Part shown: positions 18,734 to 31,168 of the stretch, piece after piece
How the letters are laid out: each line of letters begins with the position of its first letter
Numbering within the stretch: position 1 is the stretch's first letter
Assembly (NCBI GenBank): GCA_027021365.1
Contig: JALUUM010000027.1
Location: forward strand, 1 to 64,000
Direction of reading: 5' to 3'
DNA length: 64,000 nt
Origin: Spirochaetales bacterium
Lineage (GTDB): Bacteria; Spirochaetota; Spirochaetia; SZUA-6
Notes under the pieces: generated by a model
Database searches by the model: none
What the model was told of the DNA's origin: nothing
The model's input: only the letters and a program-made list of their open reading frames with translations
Made by a program: the position numbers and the translations under genes

Positions 18734-18869
18734 CTGCAACGGTAAGCTTGCTTCGCCCCTTCGACCTTCTTCTTTTGAGTATAAGCCTTCCTGCTTTTGT
18801 TTTCATCCTTGCCCTGAAACCGAGTTTTCTTCTTCGCTTTGTCCTGCTTGGTTGATAAGTCCTTTTCAT
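18714..18869 (-). CDS. rpmH: 50S ribosomal protein L34
   Basis: Short gene, 51 aa on the minus strand: it begins [20 protein letters not shown] and continues [19 protein letters not shown], which is unmistakable L34. A Shine-Dalgarno AAGGAGAT precedes the ATG. After the normal C-terminal SKLTV the frame continues ADEKKPY before TAA at 18714-18716, a short extension that overlaps the rnpA start by 20 bp in another frame. Promoter candidate at 18923-18952. Confidence 0.96.
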   Translation of the reverse strand: MKRTYQPSRTKRRRKLGFRARMKTKAGRLILKRRRSKGRSKLTVADEKKPY

Positions 18870-18922
18870 AACAAATATCTCCTTATATATTTGGTAATTA
18901 CATTCAAACTAAAGAGTAGCAT

Positions 18923-18952
18923 AGTATAATGATTCCATGGTAATAATGTCAA
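18923..18952 (-). promoter_or_regulatory. Promoter candidate for rpmH-rnpA-yidD-yidC-jag
   Basis: On the minus strand TTGACA (18947-18952), 18-bp spacer, TATACT (18923-18928). The leader to the rpmH ATG (18869) would be about 48 nt and ends in a good Shine-Dalgarno. Confidence 0.65.
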
Positions 18953-18965
18953 CTGTCATTTGAAT

Positions 18966-19262
18966 CTATACTTTTCGAAGTCGTTTTATAGCCACTCTGA
19001 TATCTTTTATACCGACCTTTTTGTACCTTTCATTTAGTTTGGAAATTAAATACTGCTTTTTTAAACCTATCAATTGAGCAAAACCCGGATGATCAACCTC
19101 TACAACCAGTACATCACCATCTATATCAACAACTCTGGAATGTCTGGCCATTGAGTCATCGACAAGGGATGACCATCCGTCGAACAAAGAGCTGTACTCG
19201 TTACTTAATTGTATCCCCTTTTTTTCCAAAAAGCGCTTTAATACTTCACCAGCCTTTTCCAT
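18966..19262 (-). CDS. DUF721 (DciA-like) protein
   Basis: Small DUF721 protein, 98 aa, directly after recF. The family includes DciA, a loader of replicative helicase, and the motif pattern WSSLVDDSMARHSRVVDI ... LVVEVDHPGFAQLIGLKK ... IRVAIKR fits it. Position in the dnaA-dnaN-recF operon fits a replication role; helicase loading here is inferred from the family. Its ATG overlaps the end of recF within a few bases. Confidence 0.85.
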   Translation of the reverse strand: MEKAGEVLKRFLEKKGIQLSNEYSSLFDGWSSLVDDSMARHSRVVDIDGDVLVVEVDHPGFAQLIGLKKQYLISKLNERYKKVGIKDIRVAIKRLRKV

Positions 19263-20342
19263 TCACTCTAAACATCCATTTTCTACATTGAAAAATTGAG
19301 TATTGTCTTCACTATATGATAAGTAATTCTCATCGGGAAGAAAAGTAAAAAAGGCCTGACTGTATGGTGGCAGGAGCCTCAAGAAATTCACTTTTCTCTC
19401 CTGATCCATTTCAAGAAGGACATCATCCAATAAGAGTATCGGCTTTTTCCTCTTTATTTCATATATCATTCTCGCCTGAGTTGCCTTCATAGAAAGAGAT
19501 GAGAGTCTTGCCTGACCTGTGGAAGAAAAGCTTGAAAAATCCATACCATTCAATTTCAGGACAAATCTATCCTTGTGAGGTCCCGTAACGGTAAAACCAA
19601 GCTGTATTTCCCTATCTCTTTTCAACTTCATTTCTCTTTTTAGCTTCTCCCTATTTTCTATATTCTTCCAGGATGGCCTGTACTCGACAACTATTCCTTC
19701 GAGATCACTTGAAACACCACTCACAAGTTCGCTGAAGATAACATTGAAGTCTTTTAAAAAATCTCTTCTCTTCTTCTGTACTTCAATTCCTTCAGCTATC
19801 AATTGATTATCAAAGACATCCAGCAGTTCATTCTGAACATTTTTCAATGCAATATTCCTGTTCTTTAAAATTCTGAAATACCTTCTCAATGTGGAAAGAA
19901 ATAGATTATCACAGAGACTTATCGTTTGGTCAAAAAATTTTCTTCTTATATCCATTGTCCCTTTTACTATTTCCATGTCTTCATGGGAAAAAACAACAGA
20001 GGGAAACTGATCAAAGAGAACAGCCCTGTCTGTGAGGTTTTTAGAATCCAATTTTATTGCCTTCCTTTTTCTCCCAATGAGGATTCCAACTTTTCTCGTC
20101 AAACCTTCTCTATCACGGAAAACACCGGAAACAATAGCTTCATTCTCATTATGTTTTATCATGTCATCGTTTAGACGGGTTCTAAATGAAGAGGCTTTTG
20201 TTAAAATGTAAATTGCCTCTATAAGGTTGGTCTTGCCCTGCCCATTCTTTCCAATGAAAAAGATGTTCTTTGCATGAAATTCTACTTCATTTTTATTGGA
20301 TAGATTCCTAAAGTTGAAGGTTGTAAGTCTTTCAAGAAACAT
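19263..20342 (-). CDS. recF: DNA replication and repair protein RecF
   Basis: SMC-like ABC ATPase that loads RecA at gaps, 359 aa. The start MFLERLTTFNFRNLSN is typical; Walker A is FFIGKNGQGKTNLIEA near 29-43; signature FSSTGQARLSSLSMKA near 282; Walker B ILLLDDVLLEMD near 312. The gene lies 15 bp after dnaN in the standard order. Confidence 0.97.
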   Translation of the reverse strand: MFLERLTTFNFRNLSNKNEVEFHAKNIFFIGKNGQGKTNLIEAIYILTKASSFRTRLNDDMIKHNENEAIVSGVFRDREGLTRKVGILIGRKRKAIKLDSKNLTDRAVLFDQFPSVVFSHEDMEIVKGTMDIRRKFFDQTISLCDNLFLSTLRRYFRILKNRNIALKNVQNELLDVFDNQLIAEGIEVQKKRRDFLKDFNVIFSELVSGVSSDLEGIVVEYRPSWKNIENREKLKREMKLKRDREIQLGFTVTGPHKDRFVLKLNGMDFSSFSSTGQARLSSLSMKATQARMIYEIKRKKPILLLDDVLLEMDQERKVNFLRLLPPYSQAFFTFLPDENYLSYSEDNTQFFNVENGCLE

Positions 20343-20357
20343 TTAATAGTAAGAGCC

Positions 20358-21464
20358 TCAAGTTACCTGCATGGGCATGACTATATGAAGGTAATCCTCC
20401 TCAGGTATTGGTTTCAACGTTATAGCCTTTGTCTCTTCTGTAAATTCTATACTGATATCTTCACTGCCCATCTCTCTTAATGGTTCCAGCACATAAATGT
20501 AGTTTACGGCAAGAACCGTTTCCGGTCCGGAATATTCACATTCAAGCTCTTCCTTTGCCTGGCCAACTTCATTTTCCTCTGAAGCAACTATCAGACTATT
20601 CTCCTTAAGGAAGAACAACACCTTCCTAGACTTTTGTTCGGCAAGTACAGATACCCTTTTCAATGCGTCTTCCAATACAGATTTCTTAATCACAATCATA
20701 TACTTATTATCCTTTGGAATGACTCTCTGGTAGTTAGGAAATTGTCCTTCAATAAGACTGGATGAAAAATTTAATTCTCCCAATCGTATAAATATACTTT
20801 TTTCTGTTATTGCTATTTCAAGCTCACCTTCACCTGAAGATAATTTCTTTACAATGTTCAAAATCTTTGTCGGTATTATCACACCCTTAAGGCCTTCAAT
20901 CTCTCCCGGTAATTCCTTCTTCGCCAATGACAATCTCCTCCCATCGGTAGCCACCATAACGAGACTTTTGTCGACCCGCTCGAGATAGGGACCCGTCATG
21001 AAGTACCTTGTTTCATCGGTCGAAACGGCGAAGATTGTCTTTGAAATCATATCGATAAAATCTTTCTGGGGTAATTTGAAAAATCTATCTTCTGAAACCT
21101 TTTGTATCTCAGGGTATTTGTCAGGCGACATTGTACGAAGCTGAAAATCTATTTTTTTGAATACAGGTCTTATAAAGAATACATTTTCTTCTGACAATTC
21201 GAAAACAATCTCACCTTCGGGAAGCGATCTAAGGATACCAAGAAATTTATCACAGAATATGGTTGTTCTGCCGGATATCTGAACATCTACCGGAATTTCT
21301 ACTTCAAAGCTAACTTTAAGGTCGGTAGCCTTAATTTTCAGTTTATCATTATCAGCTTCGAGATATACATTTGATAGTATAGAAAGAGCATTTCTCGAAG
21401 AAATTATTTCCTGAGCAGTAAGGATCTCCTTTAAAAGAACTTCTTTCTCACATGAAAATTTCAT
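20358..21464 (-). CDS. dnaN: DNA polymerase III beta subunit (sliding clamp)
   Basis: Processivity clamp, 368 aa, normal length with three clamp domains. Recognisable segments are MKFSCEKEVLLKEI, LSNVYLEAD, MVATDGRRLSLAKKEL and the C-terminal HIVMPMQV (family end PMRL-like). A GGAGAGG Shine-Dalgarno lies 5 nt before the ATG. Separated from dnaA by a 199-bp AT-rich gap that carries DnaA-box-like sites. Confidence 0.97.
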   Translation of the reverse strand: MKFSCEKEVLLKEILTAQEIISSRNALSILSNVYLEADNDKLKIKATDLKVSFEVEIPVDVQISGRTTIFCDKFLGILRSLPEGEIVFELSEENVFFIRPVFKKIDFQLRTMSPDKYPEIQKVSEDRFFKLPQKDFIDMISKTIFAVSTDETRYFMTGPYLERVDKSLVMVATDGRRLSLAKKELPGEIEGLKGVIIPTKILNIVKKLSSGEGELEIAITEKSIFIRLGELNFSSSLIEGQFPNYQRVIPKDNKYMIVIKKSVLEDALKRVSVLAEQKSRKVLFFLKENSLIVASEENEVGQAKEELECEYSGPETVLAVNYIYVLEPLREMGSEDISIEFTEETKAITLKPIPEEDYLHIVMPMQVT

Positions 21465-21663
21465 ATACCTCTCCTCTATTATTAATTAATAAATAGTTAA
21501 TAGTAGTAATAATAAGCACTGTTAATATGTTGATAACTATTATATCTTTTTCCATTGGAATAAATTAATCCTTTAATAAAACTGCCTGATTATCCACATT
21601 TTATTATCTTATTAACAAAAAATCCATATCAAAATTATATTTAACAGTTTATCAACAATCCTA
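21465..21663. promoter_or_regulatory. dnaA-dnaN intergenic DnaA-box cluster
   Basis: AT-rich 199 bp with one perfect DnaA box TTATCCACA at 21590-21598, a one-mismatch box TTATCAACA at 21649-21657 and an inverted TGTTGATAA at 21528-21536. With the boxes on the other side of dnaA this suggests a bipartite origin or dnaN autoregulation by DnaA. Confidence 0.65.
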
Positions 21664-23028
21664 TCACTGGTTTTTATACTCTTTTATCGATCTTATAAGG
21701 TGGTTTATCAATGGTTCCATGGTAGGATCTGTTTTCAGTCTGTCTTCTATTCTCTGACATGCATGCATTACTGTGGTATGGTCTCTTCCCCCGAATTCAA
21801 TTCCAACTTCTGTGGTTGAAAATTCAGTAATTTCCCTTGCTATGTACATTGCTATCTGTCTTGGATAGGCTATAGACTTGTTTCTCCGTTTCCCTCGCAG
21901 GTCATTGAATGATAGGCCAAAGTACTCTGCAACCACCTTTTGTATTGTATCTATTGTGATATTTTTCTGGTTTGGTTCTGCAAAAAAGTCCTTTAGCTGT
22001 CTTTGAGCAATTTCAAGTGTTATATTCTTATTTACGAGTTCTGCATAGGCTATGAGTTTTGTGAGGGCTTTTTCAAGGTCCCTGACGTTGTTCTTTATAT
22101 TTTTGCATATCAATTCTACCACACTGTCAGGAATATTTACATTTTTCTCTTCTATTTTTTTATTCAAAATTGCAACACGTGTCTCATAATTCGGGGGTTG
22201 TAGATCTACGTTAAGCCCCCTTTCAAATCTACTTCTCAATCTATCCGACAAAGATTTCAATTCTGATACAGGTCTGTCACTTGTAAAGACCATCTGCTTG
22301 TTCGAATCGTACAGTGCATTGAATGTATGAAAGAGTTCCTCCTGTGTTCCTTCTTTTCCCTGAAGGAAATGAATGTCATCTATGAGAAGAATGTCAACCG
22401 ACCTGAATTTATTTTTAAAGATATGGCCTGTTTTGTTCTGTATGGAGAGAATGAATTCATTTGCAAAGGTTTCAGCTGTTACATATACAATTTTTATCTT
22501 GTCGAATTCTTCATAGGCCGAATTTCCAATTGCCTGAAGAAGATGAGTTTTTCCCAGACCTACACCGCCATAAATAAGGTAAGGATTGTATCCTCTGCCA
22601 GGATTCTTTGCAATAGCATAAGCGGCGTTTGCTGCGAATGAGTTGTTTTCACCGATTACAAAACGCTTAAAAGTATATTCGGGGTTTAATTGAAGATGTC
22701 GTGGTTTTTTTAACTTTTTTTCTGTCTTTAATTTGTCACTTTTGTTTGTTTTTTTCTTAATGTTTTTTTTGTTCTCTATAACGAAGTCGATAGAAATTTT
22801 TTGGCCGGATAATTCTAATATTATATTTTCTAATCTATCGAGATATCTCTGTTTTATCTGATCCCTGTAAAACGAAGAAGGCACTGTGAGAAGAATTCTA
22901 GATTCTTCGGATCTGTTATAGTACATGTTCCTGAACCACATCAGGTATTCTTGTTCAGTTATCTCGGATTGCATCTGTTTCAGGGTTTCATCCCAGAATA
23001 TCTTGTAGTCCCACTCGTTTTTTTTCAT
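21664..23028 (-). CDS. dnaA: Chromosomal replication initiator DnaA
   Basis: AAA+ initiator that binds DnaA boxes and opens the origin, 454 aa. Domain I at about 1-85, a lysine-rich linker (about 105-135), AAA+ core with GGVGLGKTHLLQAIGN near 153 and LLIDDIHFLQGKEGTQEE near 215, and the C-terminal DNA-binding domain with FGGRDHTTVMHACQRI near 405. Complete and canonical. It reads away from the oriC candidate at 23029-23424. Confidence 0.98.
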   Translation of the reverse strand: MKKNEWDYKIFWDETLKQMQSEITEQEYLMWFRNMYYNRSEESRILLTVPSSFYRDQIKQRYLDRLENIILELSGQKISIDFVIENKKNIKKKTNKSDKLKTEKKLKKPRHLQLNPEYTFKRFVIGENNSFAANAAYAIAKNPGRGYNPYLIYGGVGLGKTHLLQAIGNSAYEEFDKIKIVYVTAETFANEFILSIQNKTGHIFKNKFRSVDILLIDDIHFLQGKEGTQEELFHTFNALYDSNKQMVFTSDRPVSELKSLSDRLRSRFERGLNVDLQPPNYETRVAILNKKIEEKNVNIPDSVVELICKNIKNNVRDLEKALTKLIAYAELVNKNITLEIAQRQLKDFFAEPNQKNITIDTIQKVVAEYFGLSFNDLRGKRRNKSIAYPRQIAMYIAREITEFSTTEVGIEFGGRDHTTVMHACQRIEDRLKTDPTMEPLINHLIRSIKEYKNQ

Positions 23029-25329
<2,301 letters not shown>

Positions 25330-25413
25330 ACTGATATTGGAAATTGTAAATGAATAATAGTCTTGCCAGATAAAAATTAGGCAAAATAAGGATAAAAGAA
25401 TTAGGAGAACAAG

Positions 25414-27840
25414 GTGCCAGATAATAGAGGTAAAACGATCCCCATTGCCATAGAGGATGAGGTAAAAGAAGCCTACTTAAACTATGCAATGTCTGTAATT
25501 GTAAGCAGGGCTCTACCGGATGTGAGGGATGGGCTTAAACCTGTACATAGAAGAATTCTGTATGCAATGAATGAATCCGGTCTGAGGCATGACCGGCCTT
25601 ACAAGAAAACTGCAAGAATTGTTGGTGAGGTTTTAGGTAAATTTCATCCGCATGGTGATCAGTCGGTTTACGATGCCCTGGTGAGGATGGCTCAGGATTT
25701 TTCATTGAGATACCCTCTTATTGACGGTCAGGGAAATTTTGGTTCCATAGACGGGGATTCTCCGGCAGCAATGAGATATACAGAGGCAAGACTTTCAAAG
25801 ATTGCAGGAGAGATTTTAAGAGATATCAACAAGGAAACCGTTGATTTTATTCCAAATTATGATGACTCAATGAAAGAGCCGGTAGTCTTGCCCAGTGCAA
25901 TCCCGACACTGTTGATAAATGGGGCAAGCGGCATTGCAGTTGGTATGGCAACAAACATACCACCGCACAATATAAAAGAGGTATGCAATGCAATAACAGC
26001 AACTATAGATAATCCCAAAATAACCCTCGATGGATTGATGAAATATCTGAAAGGTCCTGATTTTCCTACAGGTGGAATAATATTTGGAAAAACAGGAATT
26101 AAAGATGCCTATTCGACGGGGAGAGGAAAAATAGTAGTAAGGGCCAGGGTGAGCCTTGAAACCGGAAAGTCAGGAAAGGATGTTATAATTGTCAAAGAAC
26201 TTCCCTATCAGGTGAATAAGGCAAATCTTATTATAAAGATAGCTGATCTTGTGAGAAACAAACAGATAGAGGGAATATCAGATCTTCGTGATGAATCAGA
26301 CCGGCATGGTATGAGAATCGTGATAGAGCTTAAGAGAGGAACAACTCCAAAGCTCATACTCAACAAGCTTTTCACTCATACCCAGCTACAGGTGAATTTT
26401 GCCGTAAATAGCCTTGCCCTTGTCGATGGAATTCCAAAATTGTTGAATCTGAAAGATTTCATAACAAAATTTATTGATTTCAGAAAAGAAGTAATCATTA
26501 GGCGCTCGAAGTTTGAATTAAAGAAAGCTGAAGAGCGAGCACACATTCTGGAAGGCCTTAAAATTGCATTGGAAAATATTGATGAGGTCGTGGCAATTAT
26601 AAAGAAATCGAGAAATATCGAGACTGCGCGGAAGAATTTGATGAAGAGGTTCAAACTTTCTGAAAAGCAGGCTCAGGCAATACTCGATATGCGGCTCCAG
26701 AAACTGACTAGCCTTGAAACGAAAAAGATTATTGAAGAATTGGCAGAGGTACTTGCAAGGATAAAGTACCTAAAGAAATTGCTTTCGAGTGAAAAAATGA
26801 TTCTTGGCGTAGTAAAGGAAGAAACAGAAGAACTAGGAAAGAAATACGGTGACGAGAGAAGAACGGAAATAATGGAGGAAGAAGTCGAGGAAATAAATAT
26901 AGAGGATTTGATTGCCAAGGAGGATATGGTTATCTTGATTTCACACAACAATCTGATAAAGAGAATAGCAGTCTCTGCATATAGAAGACAGAACAGAGGC
27001 GGAAAAGGAAGCACTGCTGTAAATCTGAGAACGGATGATTTCATTGAAAATATTTTTATAGCCTCTACTCATGATTATATTCTTTTCATAACAAATGAAG
27101 GTCTCGCGTACTGGTTAAAGGTGTATGAAATTCCTGAGGGTTCCAGAGCATCCAGGGGACAGAGCATAAAAACTCTCCTTTCAATTTCAGGTGATGAAGA
27201 GATAACTGCTGTAGAGTCATTGCACGAATTCTCTGATAAGAACTATCTGTTTATGGCCACTAACCGTGGGATAGTCAAAAGGGTTAAATCATCCGACTTT
27301 GTCAATGCCAGGGCGAGAGGGATAAGGGCAATCAAGCTTGACAATGACAGGCTTGTGAGTGCCAGGCTGACAAGCGGAAATGACGAAGTGATACTTGTAA
27401 CAAGAAAGGGCTATGCCTTAAGGTTTGACGAGTCTGTTGTTCGTGTCATGGGAAGAGTGACAAGGGGAGTTCAGGGGATAAAACTCATACCGGGAGATGA
27501 ACTTGTAGGTGTGGTCAAGGTAGTAAACAATGAAGAGCTTCTATTGATAACGGAGAAGGGATACGGAAAAAGACTGGACTATAAATACCTCTCTCCTCAC
27601 GGAAGAGCAACAAGGGGTCAGATCTGTTACAAGGTTTCAGAAAAGACAGGTGAAATTGTCGGAGTGCTTTCTGTAAACAGGAAGGATGATATTGTTTGCA
27701 TAACTTCTCAGGGAATAGCTATAAAGATAAGGACCAGACAGATACCGAGCCAGGGAAAGAGTGCAATGGGAGTCAAAATGGTGAATATAGAAAAGCCGGA
27801 TGTCGTTGTTGGAATTGCAAGGGCAGCAAAGGACAGTTGA
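25414..27840 (+). CDS. gyrA: DNA gyrase subunit A
   Basis: DNA-cleaving subunit of gyrase, 808 aa. It starts with GTG (AGGAG 8-9 nt upstream). The active-site Tyr is in [11 protein letters not shown] near residue 122; the quinolone-determining region [18 protein letters not shown] is present. The GyrA box (QNRGGKG, near 528) and six C-terminal beta-pinwheel repeats mark it as gyrase rather than topoisomerase IV. Confidence 0.98.
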   Translation: MPDNRGKTIPIAIEDEVKEAYLNYAMSVIVSRALPDVRDGLKPVHRRILYAMNESGLRHDRPYKKTARIVGEVLGKFHPHGDQSVYDALVRMAQDFSLRYPLIDGQGNFGSIDGDSPAAMRYTEARLSKIAGEILRDINKETVDFIPNYDDSMKEPVVLPSAIPTLLINGASGIAVGMATNIPPHNIKEVCNAITATIDNPKITLDGLMKYLKGPDFPTGGIIFGKTGIKDAYSTGRGKIVVRARVSLETGKSGKDVIIVKELPYQVNKANLIIKIADLVRNKQIEGISDLRDESDRHGMRIVIELKRGTTPKLILNKLFTHTQLQVNFAVNSLALVDGIPKLLNLKDFITKFIDFRKEVIIRRSKFELKKAEERAHILEGLKIALENIDEVVAIIKKSRNIETARKNLMKRFKLSEKQAQAILDMRLQKLTSLETKKIIEELAEVLARIKYLKKLLSSEKMILGVVKEETEELGKKYGDERRTEIMEEEVEEINIEDLIAKEDMVILISHNNLIKRIAVSAYRRQNRGGKGSTAVNLRTDDFIENIFIASTHDYILFITNEGLAYWLKVYEIPEGSRASRGQSIKTLLSISGDEEITAVESLHEFSDKNYLFMATNRGIVKRVKSSDFVNARARGIRAIKLDNDRLVSARLTSGNDEVILVTRKGYALRFDESVVRVMGRVTRGVQGIKLIPGDELVGVVKVVNNEELLLITEKGYGKRLDYKYLSPHGRATRGQICYKVSEKTGEIVGVLSVNRKDDIVCITSQGIAIKIRTRQIPSQGKSAMGVKMVNIEKPDVVVGIARAAKDS

Positions 27841-27851
27841 TATCATCCGGA

Positions 27852-27867
27852 TGTTTCACGTGAAACA
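27852..27867. promoter_or_regulatory. parS: parS site 1
   Basis: Perfect 16-bp palindrome TGTTTCACGTGAAACA, the canonical chromosomal ParB-binding site, between gyrA and parA. Confidence 0.97.
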
Positions 27868-27898
27868 TACCGGTATTCTGAAAATGTATTCTGAAAGA

Positions 27899-27914
27899 TG
27901 TTTCACGTGAAACA
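27899..27914. promoter_or_regulatory. parS: parS site 2
   Basis: Second identical TGTTTCACGTGAAACA palindrome, 47 bp (centre to centre) from the first and 38 bp before the parA start. Position suggests ParB may also modulate parA transcription. Confidence 0.97.
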
Positions 27915-27952
27915 TCTTTCAGCACTTTGGTCTCGTTTGGAGAATCTTATAG

Positions 27953-28711
27953 ATGGCAAAAAAAATCGTATTTGCAAACCAAAAAGGGGGAGTAGGAAAG
28001 ACGACTTCTGCCGTCAACCTTGGGGCCTATCTGGCTGAAGCCGGGAAAAAGGTATTGCTGGTAGATTTCGATCCGCAGGGTAATTCAACAAGTAATCTGG
28101 GCCATACCGGAAAAAATCCTACGATTTATGATGCAGTTACAGGAAAGGTTTCTGTAGAGGAAGCTGTACTGAAGACAGAAGTTCATAATTTTAGCTTGAT
28201 CCCATCCGGAATAGATCTTTCGGGCGCCACTATTGAGCTCGTTGAGCTTCCTGAGAGGGAAACATATTTGAAAAGGACAATTTCACCACTGGATGAAAAA
28301 TTCGATTTTATATTTATCGATTGTCCACCTTCTCTCGGTCTCCTCACAATAAACGGGCTTGTTGCCGCCGATTCTGTCATAATTCCACTTCAATGTGAAT
28401 ACTTTGCATTGGAAGGATTGAGCTTGCTTCTCGATACGATTGAAAGAGTCAGAACAGGATTGAACAGAGAGCTTACCATTGGTGGCATTCTGTTTACAAT
28501 GTATGATACGAGAACGCGATTGGCACATGAAGTCGTTCAGGAAGTAGTAAAATATTTTAAGAACAGGGTTTTCAGGACTATAATTCCGAGAAATGTCAGA
28601 CTTAGCGAGGCACCCTCTTTTGGAAAACCTATCAATCTCTATAGCCCGGATTGCATAGGAGCAAAGAGTTACAAGAAGCTTGCAGAAGAAATCCTAAAAT
28701 CCGGACTTTAG
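27953..28711 (+). CDS. parA: Chromosome partitioning ATPase ParA (Soj)
   Basis: Walker-type ATPase driving origin segregation with ParB, 252 aa. Deviant Walker A FANQKGGVGKTTSAVNLG at about 6-23, Walker A' VDFDPQGNST near 41, Walker B FIFIDCPPSLGLLT near 119. Length and lack of an N-terminal HTH mark the chromosomal Soj type. Preceded by two parS sites. Confidence 0.97.
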   Translation: MAKKIVFANQKGGVGKTTSAVNLGAYLAEAGKKVLLVDFDPQGNSTSNLGHTGKNPTIYDAVTGKVSVEEAVLKTEVHNFSLIPSGIDLSGATIELVELPERETYLKRTISPLDEKFDFIFIDCPPSLGLLTINGLVAADSVIIPLQCEYFALEGLSLLLDTIERVRTGLNRELTIGGILFTMYDTRTRLAHEVVQEVVKYFKNRVFRTIIPRNVRLSEAPSFGKPINLYSPDCIGAKSYKKLAEEILKSGL

Positions 28712-28791
28712 TGATTTTTATGTCATTTGTATTGAGATTATAATGATTATTATCGTGTTTTGATAAAGTCCGTAGTGCTTGTTGAGGTGCT

Positions 28792-28820
28792 TTGATAAAT
28801 TGAGTGAATTCTATTATAAT
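28792..28820 (+). promoter_or_regulatory. Promoter candidate for parB
   Basis: TTGATA (28792-28797), 17-bp spacer, TATAAT (28815-28820). Predicted leader of about 130 nt to the parB ATG at 28960. The 248-bp parA-parB gap therefore separates parB transcription from parA, whereas the two genes are usually adjacent. Confidence 0.65.
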
Positions 28821-28959
28821 GACCAGGTGAATATATCGGCAGAGGAGAGTAACACTGCAATATCTGATTATAACTGTGGATATGATTGGTTGATTGGTCC
28901 GTAACCTCTGGCAAAGAGAGTGCAGCATAAAAGTTTAATTTTTTTGTAGGTGGCAGAAA

Positions 28960-29829
28960 ATGAGTAAAAAATCACTTGGCAGGGGGCTCGAGGCACTTAT
29001 AAGAGTGACTGGCGAGCAAGGTGATATTTCTTCTGTGAGTGAAATTCCTATTGAAACTCTTAAACCTAATCCGTATCAGCCAAGAAAAGACTTTTCGGAA
29101 GAAAGCCTTAAGGAACTTGCAGATTCTATACGACAAAAGGGCATATTACAGCCCATTCTTGTAGAAGCTTCCGATGGAGGAACATACATTATTGTTGCTG
29201 GTGAACGCCGTTTCAGGGCGGCAAAAATAGCGGGTTTAAAAAAGATTCCGGTCATTGTAAAAAGGTTCAGTGAAGAGGAAAAAATAGAAATTGCTTTGAT
29301 TGAAAATATACAGAGAGAAGATCTTTCGCCTATCGAGGAGGCATATGCCTTTAAGCGGCTCATTGATATTTCAAAATTGAGCCAGGAGGAAATAGCTGAA
29401 AAGGTGGGTAAGAAAAGATCTACAATTGCCAATAGCTTACGCTTGTTGAAGTTACCTGAAATAGTAAGAAACGCTCTGAACGGCAGGGAAATCAGTCCGG
29501 GCCATGCAAGGGCAATCTTGATGTTGGATAAGGAGCATGAGCAACTTGCACTCTTTAGGAAGATTATAAGAGAGGAACTTTCTGTTCGCAGTGCAGAAAA
29601 GATAGCCTCTGAAATGAAGATGGGCAAAGGCAGGCCTTCCGAAGATATAGAGAGGAAAGAGAAAAGGGTTCCCCAAAAGAGTGCTGATATACTGGAAGTA
29701 GAAAAGAATCTCATTGAAAGACTTGGAACAAAGGTCGTTATCAGGGGAAATGAAAACAGGGGCAAGATAGAGATATCCTATTTTTCCCTGGATGACCTTA
29801 ACAGGATTCTGGAAATATTTTCGAGTTGA
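28960..29829 (+). CDS. parB: Chromosome partitioning protein ParB (Spo0J)
   Basis: CTPase/DNA-binding protein that loads on parS and spreads, 289 aa. It starts MSKKSLGRGLEALI, then NPYQPRKDF, the CTP-binding box GERRFRAAKIAGLKKIP near 86-102, the ENIQREDLSPIEEA region and the HTH KVGKKRSTIANSLRLLKLP. C-terminal dimerisation tail present. A Shine-Dalgarno AGGTGG precedes the start. Confidence 0.97.
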   Translation: MSKKSLGRGLEALIRVTGEQGDISSVSEIPIETLKPNPYQPRKDFSEESLKELADSIRQKGILQPILVEASDGGTYIIVAGERRFRAAKIAGLKKIPVIVKRFSEEEKIEIALIENIQREDLSPIEEAYAFKRLIDISKLSQEEIAEKVGKKRSTIANSLRLLKLPEIVRNALNGREISPGHARAILMLDKEHEQLALFRKIIREELSVRSAEKIASEMKMGKGRPSEDIERKEKRVPQKSADILEVEKNLIERLGTKVVIRGNENRGKIEISYFSLDDLNRILEIFSS

Positions 29830-29846
29830 AAAAAAGACAACTATTA

Positions 29847-31106
29847 CTAAACCGTGGTCTCCGCCTCACTTTCAATGACAGCTCGAAGTTGTTCAGTTTC
29901 TTCTTCAGGTGAAACTTTTAAGACCTTCGATCCTGTGTACGAAATGGCCCATGCTCCGAAAGGTGCCGTAAGCAGGATACTCAATACGGCAATGGTTAGT
30001 ATTATTTCACCAGGCTGCGTATTCATACCTGCCAGTTTCATGGCTGCAAGTGGTGCTGCACCTATTGCAGCCTGAACCGTTGCCTTGGGAAGGTAGGAGA
30101 TAACGATGAATATCTTTTCCTTGAGGCTGTATTCATTTCCCAGTAGACAGAGATAAGTACCGATACTTCGGCCCACCAGACCCAACATGATCAATACTAT
30201 CCCGTTCAATCCTGTTTTCATTGCCACACCTGTATTTACCTGAGCCCCTACCAGTGTAAAAAGCAGAATTTCAGAGAATATCCAGATTTTACCGAGTTTC
30301 GACGAAAGTTCATGGGCATAATGTTCTCTCTTTTCGAGAATTATAAAACCTATTGTCATGACGGCGATTAGAGAGGCAAAAGGTACTATACCTTCGAGCA
30401 TGTGTTCTGCCCTGACAAGAAGTATGGCAACACCGAGAACTATCAATACTCTCTTGGTTGCTCTCGGGTTGTATCGCTCGAAAAGTTTGTAGAGAATCCA
30501 CCCGGTTATTAGGCCCACTACTATACCAATGGCAATCGAAAGAGGAATGCTTGAAAGTTCCCAGAGTATATTGATTTTGTTTCCTGTATAAATACCTATC
30601 AGTACACTGTAGATAACAATGACAAATACATCATCTATCGATGATGCTGCAAGTAGAAGGGTGGGTATCCCCTTTTTGGCACCCATTTTTTTCTCTATAA
30701 ATCCAATCATCAGGGGTACTACTACCGCCGGGGAAACGGCTCCGAGAATTGCTCCAAGAATTGCGGATTCCAGATATGAGATTTTTAGAAAATGCGGGCC
30801 AAGAAAGGTAATTGTAACTATTTCGAAAGTGGCAGGAACAAAGGAGAGAAGAAGGGCCCTCATTCCGACTCTTTGGAGTGTTTCTTTACTCAACTCGAAA
30901 CCCGCTCGCAGAAGTATCACTATGAGTGCAATCAATCTGAGGTCGTAGGATACATTTAAGAGATCCTTGCTCAATATACCCAGGGCATATGGGCCGAAAA
31001 GGATACCTATTAGAAGCATACCCACTAAGCCTGGTATTTTTATCTTTTTGAATATCCAATCCACAAGCAGACATATTATGACAAGTTCTGCGAGACTAAC
31101 TGCCAT
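29847..31106 (-). CDS. Cation:proton antiporter (CPA2 / NhaP-KefB-like)
   Basis: Polytopic inner-membrane exchanger of Na+ or K+ for H+, 419 aa, about 12 hydrophobic segments through almost the whole length. Family-like segments are LVIICLLVDWIFKKIKIPGL, GAILGAVSPAVVVPLM and AASSIDDVFVIVIYS (membrane Asp pair). I start it at the ATG at 31106 because GGAGG lies 6-7 nt upstream; an upstream in-frame start (31172) has no ribosome site. No RCK/TrkA domain, so ligand gating is not evident. A 12-bp palindrome at 31169-31180 may be its operator. Confidence 0.85.
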   Translation of the reverse strand: MAVSLAELVIICLLVDWIFKKIKIPGLVGMLLIGILFGPYALGILSKDLLNVSYDLRLIALIVILLRAGFELSKETLQRVGMRALLLSFVPATFEIVTITFLGPHFLKISYLESAILGAILGAVSPAVVVPLMIGFIEKKMGAKKGIPTLLLAASSIDDVFVIVIYSVLIGIYTGNKINILWELSSIPLSIAIGIVVGLITGWILYKLFERYNPRATKRVLIVLGVAILLVRAEHMLEGIVPFASLIAVMTIGFIILEKREHYAHELSSKLGKIWIFSEILLFTLVGAQVNTGVAMKTGLNGIVLIMLGLVGRSIGTYLCLLGNEYSLKEKIFIVISYLPKATVQAAIGAAPLAAMKLAGMNTQPGEIILTIAVLSILLTAPFGAWAISYTGSKVLKVSPEEETEQLRAVIESEAETTV

Positions 31107-31168
31107 TATGTTTCCTCCTTCTCGTTCTTTACCGTATAGGATTCTAAATGTCCTGATGGTATTGTTAT

